From: DATJFQ01 sp035495555 | GTDB taxonomy: Bacteria > Acidobacteriota > Vicinamibacteria > Vicinamibacterales > 2-12-FULL-66-21 | Direction: 5' to 3' | Length of the DNA: 54,309 nucleotides | Assembly: GCA_035495555.1 (NCBI GenBank) | Contig: DATJFQ010000006.1 | Location: 1-54,309, forward strand | Part shown: positions 41,382 to 50,868 of the stretch, piece by piece | Position numbering within the stretch: the first letter of the stretch is position 1 | Layout of the letters: each line of letters opens with the position of its first letter | The notes under the pieces: model-generated | Database searches by the model: none | Seen by the model: the letters and a program-made list of their open reading frames with translations, nothing else | Told to the model about the DNA's origin: nothing | Position numbers and translations under genes: made by a program

Positions 41382-44298
41382 AGAACTGGAATCGCAGCCC
41401 GACCCGCAGCGAACGCGGCAGCTGATACGCGACCACCTGCCCGTAGTTGGGGTCCGGAAGCTGGAAGGACAGTTCCGTGAAGTTGTCGTAGTCCAGCACG
41501 CGGTTCTGGTTGAACAGATTGAACACGGACGCCAGGACCGCGAGACGGCGGTTCCCGCTCATGTTGAAATCGTATTCACCCTGAACATCCGTCTGGAACT
41601 GCACCGGCGTGCGTTTCCGGAACCCGTCGGCCGTCTGGATTCCGCCGCCCCGAGGCGTCTCGGGGATCTCGCCCGCGTTGTCGTACACGGGGTTGGCGGC
41701 AAGGGCCGTCAGCGGCGCGCCCGACTGAATCGTGAACGCCACGCCGACGTTGGCGCCGTTGGCCCACTGCTTGTTGCCAAACAGCTTGCCGGTGTGCGTG
41801 CGATCGTTGGGAAGGGGTCCGTTGCCCGCCGAGCCGAGGTATCGGATGTCGCCGCGGAACCCGAGCGCTCTCCCAAGCGATACGTACGTCGGATCGTTCG
41901 TCGGGAAATCGAAGAGGGACGTGATTCCCGGATCCGACTGCCCGTTGTCGTTGCGGAAGAACCCTTCGAAGTTGCCCCACAGCCGCATCCATTGATACGA
42001 CGACTGCAGCGACCACCCGCCGGCGAACCGCTTCTGCGCCTGCAGCGTCACGGCATCGTAGTCGTGCACCGGCTTCTCGAACGAGATCGCCGTGCCGGGG
42101 AACGGGTCGGTCACAGGCGTGTTCGGCCCGGGATTCGTGACGAAGTACTCGACGCTGCCGATCGTCAGATCCGGCAGCAGATACGCGACGAGCGGCAGCG
42201 AGCCGATGTCCTCGAGGACGCGGCCGTATCGGCGATGCGAGTAGTTGGCGCCGACCGACAGGCCCGGCGTGGGTTCCCACTGCCAGCCGACGAGCGTCTC
42301 GGTCGAATACGTCGACTTCGCGTTCGGATCGAAATCCGACGCCGAGAGACCCGCGAACTGCAGATGATTGGTGGTCCCCGCCGCGAGGACGCCGTTGGGC
42401 ACGGGCTGCGTCAGATTCGCGTCGAAGTAATCGGCGCGGTTGACGCCCGCGTCGGCCGACAGCGCGCGCGCCGCGAGATCGTTCGGAATCTGGGCGTAGA
42501 ACCATCCATAGTCGCCAAACACCTTCATGCGGCCGGTGCCCGTGGGATCGAAGGTCGCGCCGATGCGCGGAGCCCAGTTGCCGTTGAAGCTGTAGTTGGT
42601 GACGTTGCCGATCAGCTTCTGCTGGTCGTAACGGATGCCCGGACGGATCGTCAGCCGCCGCCCGACCTGCCACGTGTCCTGCGCGAAGAAGCTCGTGTAG
42701 TCCTGGCGGGTCGACTTCACGTTGTCGAGGCTCGAACGCGTGACGCGGAAGATGTTTCCGAACGTCGGATCGTTGAGGACGCTCACGGTGGCACCGGTGA
42801 CGGTCTGCTGCCCGTTGGACAGCGTGAAGGTCGGCCCGGTGTAGTTCGTGATGTTGTCGTACGTGATGTGCTGGTACTGAACGCCGTACCGCAGCTGGTG
42901 CTGGCCGCGCCAATCGAGGATGTTGGTGCCGATCGCCTGCAGTTGCTGGTTCACACCCGTGTTGTTCTCGTAGAACCCGATGCCGCCGGTGACCGAGTTG
43001 CCCGTCGTGTACCGGTATTGATTGAGGTTCGGCGTTTCGGTGATCCCGTTGGTTGCGCGTGCATACGACGCTTCGAGCAGCCACGTCGGTTTCATCACCG
43101 CGTTGTAGCGCACCGTCTGGTTGTGGCCGCCGAAGTTGTTCAGGCGGCTGAACGCCGCCGTCGTGTCGCCGAGCAGCGACGAACGCCGCTGCGGTCCCAT
43201 CGGCCCGTTTCCGGGATCGCCAAAGAACGAGGCATCGATCCGCTGCCCGGGCGTCACCTGCCACGTCGCTTTCGTGGAGTACGCGAGGATGTGGCGCTTC
43301 CGCTGCTGCGCGCCGAGATCCACCAGCGGCGTCCCCGCCGGCGCGATGAACGTCTGCGAGTTCCACTGCGGATCGATCGCGCCGAAGTAGAACAGGCGAT
43401 CCTTCAGGATCGGCCCGCCGACTTCCGCGCCGAAGTCGCTGACCTGCTGCTCGGTCTGATTCACGGCTTCAGACCGCGTCGGCGTGGTCAACGTCACCTG
43501 GCGGAAGTTGTTCTGGAACGAACCCGGCTGCGAGTAGCCGAACAGCGTGCCGCGCAGGCTGTTCGTTCCCGATTTCGTCACGACGGTGACGACGCCGCCG
43601 GTGGCCTGCCCGTATTGCGCATCGTAGCCGCCGGTTTTCACCTGCACTTCCTGGATGAAGTCGAACGTGACGCCGGTCCCGAGCGAGCCGAGGACGATCG
43701 AGTACGAGCCCAGGCCGCCAAAGCCCGGGTTCGTGATGTCGACCCCGTCCACCATGTATTGGTTCTCGAGGCCGGAAGCGCCCGAGATCGACGGATTCGA
43801 GCGGCCGGTCCCGCCGCCGCTGCTCACGCTCGGCGCGAGATACATCGTGTCGGCGAGCGTCCGGTTGACGGGGATCTTCGCGAGCATCTGACTGTCGATG
43901 TTTGCACCCACGGTCGTGCTCGTGGGATCCACGACGGCCCGAGTGCCGGTGACCTGCACCGTTTCAGTGACGCCGCCGACGGTGAGACGGAAGCTCACCG
44001 GAGCCGTCTGTCCCAGACGCACTTCGATGTTCCGCTGCTCGGCGGGCTTGAATCCCTGCAGTTCTACGCGGACCGTATAAGTGCCGGGAGTGAGAAATGG
44101 GGCCGTAAAACGCCCCTGATCGTCCGTCACGAACGTCTTCGCACCTTGTGTCGAGTCGACGGTGACGGTCACGCCAGGAAGCGCCAGCCCTTGCTGATCG
44201 GTGACCTGCCCGGCAATCGTGCCGGTGGTCGCCTCCTGCGCCCACGCGGCCGGCGCCAGCGCGAGCGCGATCATGACGAACCAGAACCATTGCTTCAT
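41380..44298 (-). CDS. TonB-dependent receptor, Oar-like, with carboxypeptidase-regulatory domain
   Basis: The 972-residue outer-membrane protein has a signal peptide (MKQWFWFVMIALALAPAAWA) and a carboxypeptidase-regulatory/Ig-like domain (about residues 25-110, GQVTDQQGLALPGVTVTV). The plug domain follows (about 115-235, containing NQYMVDGVDITNPG), then a large barrel ending in SLRVGLRFQF. Such receptors take up large substrates or act as adhesins; none can be named here. The ATG at 44298 has AAGGAG nine bases upstream; the longer frame lacks a signal peptide at its start. The gene diverges from ppiD across a 284-bp gap in which I see no other feature. Confidence 0.95.
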   Translation of the reverse strand: MKQWFWFVMIALALAPAAWAQEATTGTIAGQVTDQQGLALPGVTVTVDSTQGAKTFVTDDQGRFTAPFLTPGTYTVRVELQGFKPAEQRNIEVRLGQTAPVSFRLTVGGVTETVQVTGTRAVVDPTSTTVGANIDSQMLAKIPVNRTLADTMYLAPSVSSGGGTGRSNPSISGASGLENQYMVDGVDITNPGFGGLGSYSIVLGSLGTGVTFDFIQEVQVKTGGYDAQYGQATGGVVTVVTKSGTNSLRGTLFGYSQPGSFQNNFRQVTLTTPTRSEAVNQTEQQVSDFGAEVGGPILKDRLFYFGAIDPQWNSQTFIAPAGTPLVDLGAQQRKRHILAYSTKATWQVTPGQRIDASFFGDPGNGPMGPQRRSSLLGDTTAAFSRLNNFGGHNQTVRYNAVMKPTWLLEASYARATNGITETPNLNQYRYTTGNSVTGGIGFYENNTGVNQQLQAIGTNILDWRGQHQLRYGVQYQHITYDNITNYTGPTFTLSNGQQTVTGATVSVLNDPTFGNIFRVTRSSLDNVKSTRQDYTSFFAQDTWQVGRRLTIRPGIRYDQQKLIGNVTNYSFNGNWAPRIGATFDPTGTGRMKVFGDYGWFYAQIPNDLAARALSADAGVNRADYFDANLTQPVPNGVLAAGTTNHLQFAGLSASDFDPNAKSTYSTETLVGWQWEPTPGLSVGANYSHRRYGRVLEDIGSLPLVAYLLPDLTIGSVEYFVTNPGPNTPVTDPFPGTAISFEKPVHDYDAVTLQAQKRFAGGWSLQSSYQWMRLWGNFEGFFRNDNGQSDPGITSLFDFPTNDPTYVSLGRALGFRGDIRYLGSAGNGPLPNDRTHTGKLFGNKQWANGANVGVAFTIQSGAPLTALAANPVYDNAGEIPETPRGGGIQTADGFRKRTPVQFQTDVQGEYDFNMSGNRRLAVLASVFNLFNQNRVLDYDNFTELSFQLPDPNYGQVVAYQLPRSLRVGLRFQF

Positions 44299-44582
44299 GC
44301 GGATGGACTCCTTCTTTCCTTCCGTACGTAGTAGCAATCCGGGATCACTGAACGGTATTCGTGGACGACCGGTGCAGCGGCAGGGACGAACGGCAATGTG
44401 CCCGGATTTTCGGGGCGTGTTCGCGTGTCCGCGAGTGCCCGCATGTTCGCAGCGCCCGCGTCTGCTGCGAGATGTTGGATCGCGGGCTTTCAAAATTGGA
44501 TCTTCCAGGGCGCCGGGGAGTGCCCGGAACGGCTCCCGTTCTTCATGGCATAATTGGGCTTTTCCAGAGGTCTCGACAGCCC

Positions 44583-46502
44583 ATGACCATGCTCGACCGG
44601 ATGCGGCGGCACCGCAGCTGGCTCAAATGGAGCCTTGCGATCGTCGTCGTCTCCTTCGTTCTTCTGTACATCCCCAGCTTCCTCGGGAACGGCCCTCAGC
44701 AGGGGGCTGCCAACAACGCGGTCGTGGCCGAGGTGAACGGGCAGGAGATCTCCGCCGCCGAGTTCCGGCGTGTGTATCAACAGCAGATTCAGGCGTATCG
44801 CCAGTCGTACGGCGCCAACGTCGACGAGCGTCTGCTGAAACAGCTCGGCATCGACCAGCGGATCGTCCAGCAGATGGTCGAGGAACAGGCCGCGTTGTCC
44901 GAGGCGAAGCGGCTGGGGATCACCGCGAGCGACGCCGAAGTGCGGGAACGCATTCTGGCGCTCCCCGCGTTCCAGGAAAACGGGCAATTCATCGGCGACC
45001 AGCGGTATCGCCAGGTGCTGCAGATGCAGAACCCGCCGATGCGGACCGACGAGTTCGAAGACGAAGTGCGGCGCAGCATCATGACGGAGAAGCTGCAGGC
45101 GGCGCTCACCGGCTGGATGACGGTGAGCGACAGCGACGTGCGGAACGAATTCAACCGCCGCAACGAGAAAGTGAAGCTCGCGGTGGTGTCCTTCCCCGCC
45201 GACAAATTCCGCGAAGGCGTCGTGGCGACCGATGCGGACGTCACGAAGTATTTCGAGGGTCACCAGGAAGAGTTCCGGATCCCCGAAAAGCGGAAGATCC
45301 GGTTCCTCACGATCGATCAGGAAGCGCTCCGCCAGAAGGTCACCGTCACCGGCCAGCAGATCGAGCGGTACTACAACGACAACATCCAGCAGTTCTCGAC
45401 GCCCGAGCAGGTCCACGCCGAGCACATCCTGCTGAAGACCGACGGCAAGGACGACGCGGCTGTCAAGAAGGAGGCGGAGTCGATCCTCGCGCAGGCCAGG
45501 GGCGGCGCGAACTTCGAGGATCTCGCGAAGAAGTATTCGGAAGACGATGCGAGCAAGGCGAAGGGCGGCGACCTGGATTACTTCGGCCGCGGGCAGATGG
45601 TGAAAGAATTCGATGACGCGGCGTTCGCGGCGAAACCCGGCGACATCGTCGGGCCCGTGAAGACCCAGTTCGGGTATCACATCATCAAGGTGCTCGACCA
45701 TCGGCAGGCGCAGACGAAGCCGCTCGCCGAGGTGCGCTCGCAGATTGAAGATCAATTGAAGTTCGAGCAGGCGCAGGACCAGGCGCAGAAGGCGGCCGAC
45801 TCGATCTCATCGCAGCTCAAGTCGCCCGCCGATTTCGACAAAGTCGCGCGCGATCACGGCCTCACGGTGCACGAATCGGGCTTCTTCCAGCAGGATGAGC
45901 CGATCGCCGGGATTGGCCTCGCGCCGAACGTCGCCCAGGAAGCGTTCACGATGAAGATCGGCGACGTCAGCGACCCGATCCGGACGCCGCAGGGCTACGC
46001 CTTCATCACCGTGCTTGCGAAGCAGGATTCCTATCTGCCGAAGCTGGACGAGGTCAAGGCGAAGGTGCGCGATGCCGTACTGAAGGAGAAAGCGATCGAT
46101 GCGGCGCGGCAGAAGGCCGCATCCGTGGATGCGGCGATGAAATCAGGCGACTTCGACAAGGCCGCGAAGGATGCGGGGGTCGAGGTGAAGACGACCGATT
46201 TCATCGCCCGCGGTTCGCAGGTCACCGACATCGGCCAGAGTGCCGCGGTCGACGCCGCCGCGTTCTCGCTCCCGAAGGGAGGCGTCAGCGATCCGATCGT
46301 CACGGCAAACGGCGCCGCGATCATCAAGGTCGTCGACAAGCAGATGCCGTCGCCATCCGATTTCACCGCACAGAAGGATTCGCTCCGCACGGAGCTCCTC
46401 AACCAGCGCCGGAACGAGTTCTACTCCGCCTACATGAACAAGGCGCGCCAGCGCATGGATATCCGGATCAACCGGGAAGTGATCGCTCAGATCACTGCAT
46501 AG
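44583..46502 (+). CDS. ppiD: SurA/PpiD-type periplasmic peptidyl-prolyl isomerase
   Basis: The roughly 640-residue chaperone has one membrane anchor near the N-terminus (about residues 15-34), a SurA_N-like helical region (about 45-180) and at least one parvulin domain. The parvulin starts at VHAEHILLKTDGKDD and runs through GGDLDYFGRGQMVKEFDDAAF to FGYHIIKVLDH. A second, degenerate parvulin-like region follows near residues 420-600. Such proteins fold outer-membrane proteins as they leave the translocon. The ATG at 44583 puts the anchor in the usual place; the longer frame extends into the divergent spacer. It converges on sppA. Confidence 0.92.
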   Translation: MTMLDRMRRHRSWLKWSLAIVVVSFVLLYIPSFLGNGPQQGAANNAVVAEVNGQEISAAEFRRVYQQQIQAYRQSYGANVDERLLKQLGIDQRIVQQMVEEQAALSEAKRLGITASDAEVRERILALPAFQENGQFIGDQRYRQVLQMQNPPMRTDEFEDEVRRSIMTEKLQAALTGWMTVSDSDVRNEFNRRNEKVKLAVVSFPADKFREGVVATDADVTKYFEGHQEEFRIPEKRKIRFLTIDQEALRQKVTVTGQQIERYYNDNIQQFSTPEQVHAEHILLKTDGKDDAAVKKEAESILAQARGGANFEDLAKKYSEDDASKAKGGDLDYFGRGQMVKEFDDAAFAAKPGDIVGPVKTQFGYHIIKVLDHRQAQTKPLAEVRSQIEDQLKFEQAQDQAQKAADSISSQLKSPADFDKVARDHGLTVHESGFFQQDEPIAGIGLAPNVAQEAFTMKIGDVSDPIRTPQGYAFITVLAKQDSYLPKLDEVKAKVRDAVLKEKAIDAARQKAASVDAAMKSGDFDKAAKDAGVEVKTTDFIARGSQVTDIGQSAAVDAAAFSLPKGGVSDPIVTANGAAIIKVVDKQMPSPSDFTAQKDSLRTELLNQRRNEFYSAYMNKARQRMDIRINREVIAQITA

Positions 46503-46510
46503 AGAAAACT

Positions 46511-46578
46511 ACACAACTACCAGCTACTCAAGACGGCAACTCCCAAATGAGAGGTCCTTGAGAGGTTGGTAGTTGTGT
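46511..46578. terminator. Hairpin between ppiD and sppA (bidirectional terminator candidate)
   Basis: Arms 46511-46532 and 46557-46578 are complementary at 19 of 22 positions, starting with ACACAACTACCA and its exact inverse. It lies between two converging genes. A 54-bp module from 46537 to 46590 has a related copy at 48374-48427 on the other side of sppA. Confidence 0.85.
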
Positions 46579-46588
46579 CGTTGCGTCG

Positions 46589-48340
46589 TTATCTCATTTG
46601 AAACACGTTCGGCATGATGGCCAGCGGCTCTCCTCGCCTGAAGACCTGCAGCGGGGCGGTGAGGGACGCCAGCAGCCGGGGGTTGCGGAACCCGAGCAGC
46701 GCGGCCATCGTGGCGCCGTAATCCGACGGCCCGAACGGGTTGCGGAGGACGTCGTAGAACGACCGCTTCCCCGGATACGTCACGATCTCGACGCCTGATT
46801 CCTGCGGGATCTTCGCGCGCTGTTTCGCAATCGAGATCGCGCGATCCAGCCCGCCGAGTTCGTCGACCAGGCCGATCTCCTTGGCCTGGCGTCCGGTCCA
46901 GACCCGTCCCTGCCCGATCGCGTCGATGCGCTCGGGGGTCGTGTTGCGGCCCTGCGCCGCCTTCTCCACGAACGTGTCGTACGTGGCCTGCATGCTGGCC
47001 ATCATCATGGCGCGCTCTTCGGGTGTGAATGGACGCACGGGTGAGTAGAGGTCGGCGTACTTGCCGTTCGACACGCCTTCCATGTTCATCCCGAGTTTGT
47101 TGAGCGTCCCGCCGATCGCGAACTTCGTCAGGACGACTCCAATCGAGCCGGTCAGCGTCGACGGCTCGGCGACGATCGCGCTCGCCGGCATCGCGATGTA
47201 GTACCCGCCGGACGCGGCGACGTCTGACATCGAGACGATGACCGGTTTCTGCTGGCGCGTGAGCACGACTTCGCGCCAGATCACGTCGGACGCGAGCGCC
47301 GAGCCCCCGGGGCTGTCGATGCGCAGCACGATGGCTTTGACCGAGCTGTCGGCGCGTGCCTTGCGCAGATACTCGTTGATGGTGTCCGCCCCAACGACGA
47401 GTCCCGAAGGCGAGTCGTAGCTGCTCTTGCCGCTTGCGATGATCCCCACGGCGTAAATCACCGCGATGCGCGGTCCCTTGTCGAGTCCCAGGCTCGCGTT
47501 CGAAACCTGCCGGTACTCGCTCAGCTCGAGATAGTGCGGTGTCCCGCTCGCCGCGAGCTTCACCTTGTCGTCGACCTGGTCTTCGTACGCCAGGTCGTCG
47601 ATGAGGCCGGCCTTCAACGCGTCCTCCGGCAGGAACGGACCGTGGTCGATGAGCGACTTCACCTCGGCCTCACTCTTGTGCCGCCCTTCGGCGATGCCGC
47701 GAATGAGCTGCTGATACAGGTCGGTGTTCAGCGACTCCGCCATCTCGCGGTGCGCCGGCGTGTAGGTGTGCTCGGTGAAGTTGTTCGACGCCGTCTTGTA
47801 TTCGCCGATGTGGAGCGCGTCGGGATAGGCCCCAATCTTGTCCAGGGTGCCGCGAAGAAACAGCTCGTACGTCGCGATGCCCGTCAAATCGAGCGACGCC
47901 GTCGGCATCAGGAACACTTTGTCGCAGGCGCTCGAGAGATAGAACTCCTGCTCGCCGCCGTACTCCATATACGCGACGATCGGCTTGCCCGAACGGCGGA
48001 AGTCCGCGATGGCGTCGCGGATCTCCTGTACCTTTCCCCAGAGCGACGCCGTCCCCGTCGGCCGGATGATCACGCCGGTGACGCGCTTGTCGACCTTTGC
48101 CTTCCGCAGCGCATCGACGATGGACCGAACCGTGGGCGGAGACTCGAAGAGCTGTCCGAAGACGCTCGCCGAGTCCATCTCTGGCAGATCGCCGTCGATC
48201 CGGAGCACCAGCGTCGAATTGCCGGCGATCTGCGGCTCCCGGCCGACCGCGCTGTACAGGAGGACCAGCCCGGCCGCCGATACGAGGACGGCCAGGAAGA
48301 TGAAGATGAGCACGAGCCAGACGCCGCGCCTTACAGCCAT
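46589..48340 (-). CDS. sppA: Signal peptide peptidase SppA, long (67K) type
   Basis: The 583-residue membrane serine protease has an N-terminal anchor (about residues 9-30) and two tandem ClpP-like domains. The catalytic dyad is visible: the lysine in GEYKTASNNF of the first domain and the serine in DVAASGGYYIAMPA of the second. RIDSPGGSA and STLTGSIGVV are other marks. The enzyme degrades cleaved signal peptides in the membrane. Both ends of the gene are flanked by related 54-bp modules (46537-46590 and 48374-48427). Confidence 0.95.
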   Translation of the reverse strand: MAVRRGVWLVLIFIFLAVLVSAAGLVLLYSAVGREPQIAGNSTLVLRIDGDLPEMDSASVFGQLFESPPTVRSIVDALRKAKVDKRVTGVIIRPTGTASLWGKVQEIRDAIADFRRSGKPIVAYMEYGGEQEFYLSSACDKVFLMPTASLDLTGIATYELFLRGTLDKIGAYPDALHIGEYKTASNNFTEHTYTPAHREMAESLNTDLYQQLIRGIAEGRHKSEAEVKSLIDHGPFLPEDALKAGLIDDLAYEDQVDDKVKLAASGTPHYLELSEYRQVSNASLGLDKGPRIAVIYAVGIIASGKSSYDSPSGLVVGADTINEYLRKARADSSVKAIVLRIDSPGGSALASDVIWREVVLTRQQKPVIVSMSDVAASGGYYIAMPASAIVAEPSTLTGSIGVVLTKFAIGGTLNKLGMNMEGVSNGKYADLYSPVRPFTPEERAMMMASMQATYDTFVEKAAQGRNTTPERIDAIGQGRVWTGRQAKEIGLVDELGGLDRAISIAKQRAKIPQESGVEIVTYPGKRSFYDVLRNPFGPSDYGATMAALLGFRNPRLLASLTAPLQVFRRGEPLAIMPNVFQMR

Positions 48341-48367
48341 AGGTCTAATGTACTGATCAATTACGCC

Positions 48368-48441
48368 GCTTCACAACTCCCAATTCGCCAAGGTTCTTCG
48401 GGTTGGACGTTGTCGCCTTGCGTCGTTGGGAGTTGCGAAGC
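48368..48441. terminator. Hairpin between the S10 peptidase and sppA genes
   Basis: GCTTCACAACTCCCAA (48368-48383) pairs with 48426-48441 at 15 of 16 positions. It follows the S10 peptidase stop on the minus strand and precedes the sppA start. It contains the AACTCCC unit seen at 4811 and 31431, and shares TTGCGTCGTT and other segments with the element at 46537-46590. Confidence 0.82.
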
Positions 48442-48458
48442 TGGTCGTTGACGAGGCC

Positions 48459-50033
48459 TTACTGTTGTGTGGTCCGCCGCCCGGCCGACCGTTCGGTCGA
48501 GCTGATGAATTTCGAGATGTCGTCGGCCAGTTTCTTGTGCGCCGACGGGCGGATGTACATCATGTGCCCGCCTTCGTAGTACTCGAACGAGACCCGCTGG
48601 GTATACGACGGGTCGTACGCGAGGTGCCACATGTTCATTTCGATGCCGTGGAAGGGGGTCGCCATGTCGTAATAACCCGCCGCGACCATCACCTTCAGGA
48701 ACGGGTTCTTTGCCATCGTCGTCCGCAGCGGTTCGGTCATGTCCATGTAGCGGTTCTGATCGTAGGTCCAGGGCCGCACGTTCCCGCTCGAGTCGTAGTG
48801 AAGATCGCTCTCCCATTTCAGCTCGTTGCGGACGTAATCCATGAACATCGCGGTCCACGCGCCCTGCAGCGCCGTGTTCGAGGGATCGAACTCCTCCTGC
48901 TCGCCTGCGGCGTCGAGATCCGTCGTGGTGAACCGCGAATCGAGACGGCCGATGGCGAGTCGTTTGTCCCGCAGCAGCTCCTTGCGGAAGCGGCCCGGAT
49001 CGATGCGCAGGTTCGTGCGCTCGACGTAGTCGGGTGAGAGTCCGGTGAGCCGCGCAATCTTCTGCGCGACCGCGTGGCGCTCCGCCGCAGGCAGCGAATT
49101 CCCCTTCAGGAGCGCTGACGCGTAATCGCCGTCGGCGAACGCGCGCGATTCGTCGAGCGCCTTCTTCAGGTCGCCCGCCAGATCCGGCGGCAGCTTCTTG
49201 TGGTACCAGGCGGACGCGGTATACGTCGGGAAATAGGAAATGAGCGCGATGTCGTTCTGCGGGCTCGTCGAGATCGTCTGATACGTCAGGAGCGCCGAGA
49301 CGAGGACGATCCCATTCAGCTCGATCCCGTGGCGTGACTGCAGCTCCTGGGACAGGCCTGCCGAGCGGATCGTTCCGTAGCTTTCTCCGATCAGGTACTT
49401 CGGCGACGCCCACCGCGAGTACGTCCCGAGGTATTCGTTGATGAAATCGCCGAACGCGCGAAGGTCGCCCGACTGGCCGTGATACTGCGCCGGGTTGACG
49501 CCGGCGACGACGCGGCTGTAGCCCGTCGAGATCGCGTCGATGAACACGATATCGGTCGCGTCGAGGAGCGAATCGTCGTTGTCGACGAGCTGATACGGCG
49601 GTGCCGGCTGAAATCCGTCGTCCGCCATCTGCACGCGCCTGGGCCCGAAGGAGCCCATGTGCAGCCAGATCGTCGCCGAGCCTGGTCCGCCGTTATAGAG
49701 GAAGGACACGGGACGCGTGCGCGCATCTTCGCCGTCTTTGGTGTACGCGACGAAGAACATGCGCGCGGCAACCTTGCCATCATCTGCGCGGATGGGCAGC
49801 GTTCCGGCGGTTGCGGTGTACTTGATCTCTTTGCCGCGGATGCGGGCGCTGTGCGGCGTCTGGGAAATCTTCTCTTCGGCGGGGCCGGCGACTTCGTGCT
49901 GGGGGCCGGACTGGGCGTCGCTGCGGGTCACCGTGGTCTGCGGCGGCTGGCCGAAGTTCTGGCCGCGCTGCTGCGCCTGGACGGGCGCGGCGATCGCGAC
50001 CGTCACCAGCAGCATCATGACGTTCTTACGCAT
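48459..50033 (-). CDS. Secreted serine carboxypeptidase-like protein (peptidase S10)
   Basis: The 524-residue exported protein has a signal peptide (MRKNVMMLLVTVAIAAPVQAQ) and an alpha/beta-hydrolase fold of family S10. The oxyanion-hole segment SFLYNGGPGSATIWLH, the nucleophile elbow GESYGT, an Asp region near VMVAAGYYDMATPF and the late His in EGGHMMYIRP form the expected active site. S10 enzymes remove C-terminal residues at acidic pH. The ATG at 50033 has AAGGAG about 11 bases upstream and starts the signal peptide; the longer frame adds 11 residues. Confidence 0.93.
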   Translation of the reverse strand: MRKNVMMLLVTVAIAAPVQAQQRGQNFGQPPQTTVTRSDAQSGPQHEVAGPAEEKISQTPHSARIRGKEIKYTATAGTLPIRADDGKVAARMFFVAYTKDGEDARTRPVSFLYNGGPGSATIWLHMGSFGPRRVQMADDGFQPAPPYQLVDNDDSLLDATDIVFIDAISTGYSRVVAGVNPAQYHGQSGDLRAFGDFINEYLGTYSRWASPKYLIGESYGTIRSAGLSQELQSRHGIELNGIVLVSALLTYQTISTSPQNDIALISYFPTYTASAWYHKKLPPDLAGDLKKALDESRAFADGDYASALLKGNSLPAAERHAVAQKIARLTGLSPDYVERTNLRIDPGRFRKELLRDKRLAIGRLDSRFTTTDLDAAGEQEEFDPSNTALQGAWTAMFMDYVRNELKWESDLHYDSSGNVRPWTYDQNRYMDMTEPLRTTMAKNPFLKVMVAAGYYDMATPFHGIEMNMWHLAYDPSYTQRVSFEYYEGGHMMYIRPSAHKKLADDISKFISSTERSAGRRTTQQ

Positions 50034-50213
50034 CAGGGTCTTCTCTCCTTGGGTGAGTGAACGCACGCCGGGCGGCGGGCGGGGGAATGATACACCGCGC
50101 TGTGCGCGAACGCCCGCGGTGTGCGGGCCGTGACGGATCTGTCACGCGCCGATGTGCGCGGCGCGGTGGTTTTCGCGGAAAACGGCCGGATTTTCAGTGG
50201 CGTTCGGCTTGCT

Positions 50214-50627
50214 ATGGCAGGGGGCGTGCTGCCCGACCCGCACGTCCCGGTAATCATCGTCGAAGACGACAGCCATGCGCTCTCGGGCTACATGGAATTT
50301 CTCGAGACTGCCGGGTTCGACGTGCACGGGATGGAGGACGCGCGGGAGGCGCTGCCGGCGGCGCTGCGCCAGCCGCCGGGGGCCGTCGTCACGGACATCA
50401 CGCTGCCCGGGATGAGCGGGTTCGAGTTCGCCGCGGCGCTGCGCGCGGACGTGCGCACGTGCAACATCCCGATCATCGGCCTGACCGCCCACTGGACGCC
50501 CGATGTGCGGTCGCGTGCCGCCGAAGTCGGCATGCACGTCGTCCTGCTGAAGCCGTGCACGCCGTCGCACCTCATCGCCGAGCTCGAGCGCCTGTTGACT
50601 CGACGCTCTGCAGCGCCTGCGCTATAA
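50214..50627 (+). CDS. Single-domain response regulator
   Basis: The 137-residue protein is one receiver domain with no output domain. It has the acidic pocket in VIIVEDDS (Asp18-Asp19), the phospho-acceptor in VVTDITLPGMSG (Asp61), the Thr/Ala switch in IIGLTAHW and the lysine in VLLKPCTP. The start is uncertain: the ATG at 50214 gives a compact domain, and the open frame extends to 50121. No histidine kinase is adjacent, so it may serve the orphan kinase at 2341-4809 or another. The tRNA-Leu promoter overlaps its 3' end. Confidence 0.87.
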   Translation: MAGGVLPDPHVPVIIVEDDSHALSGYMEFLETAGFDVHGMEDAREALPAALRQPPGAVVTDITLPGMSGFEFAAALRADVRTCNIPIIGLTAHWTPDVRSRAAEVGMHVVLLKPCTPSHLIAELERLLTRRSAAPAL

Positions 50628-50628
50628 T
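50600..50628 (+). promoter_or_regulatory. Putative promoter of tRNA-Leu
   Basis: TCGACG (50600-50605) and a perfect TATAAT (50623-50628) are 17 bp apart. Initiation near 50635 would leave a leader of about 27 bases before the tRNA. The elements overlap the last codons and stop of the response regulator gene. Confidence 0.6.
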
Positions 50629-50661
50629 TCCAAGTTCCAGCCGGTTAGGTTCTCCTTCAGT

Positions 50662-50748
50662 GCGGAAGTGGCGGAACTGGCAGACGCGCAAGCCTCAGGA
50701 GCTTGTGGCCGCAAGGTCGTGAAGGTTCAAATCCTTTCTTCCGCACCA
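50662..50748 (+). tRNA. tRNA-Leu (anticodon CAG), with encoded CCA
   Basis: The acceptor stem GCGGAAG (50662-50668) pairs with CTTCCGC (50738-50744), then A and an encoded CCA. The anticodon arm CAAGC-CTCAGGA-GCTTG gives anticodon CAG, decoding CUG. A long variable arm (class II) and the T-loop TTCAAAT are present. CUG is expected to be a major Leu codon at this GC content. Confidence 0.97.
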
Positions 50749-50868
50749 ATTCGACAAAGACCATCGAAACTCGCGTCGTCTCGGCTGCGCGCCGACAACC
50801 ACGTCGGGTCCACGCGTCAACCGTGGTAGCGTCTGAAGAGCGGACCAGGAACGCGAAGGGGTGCTCGT

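Noticed and set aside
41275..44331. A 1018-codon open frame opposite the TonB receptor
   Set aside because: It is a GC-driven antisense frame: Arg/Asp/Gly/Val/His-rich composition, no domain, and the opposite strand encodes a clear receptor with signal peptide, plug and barrel.
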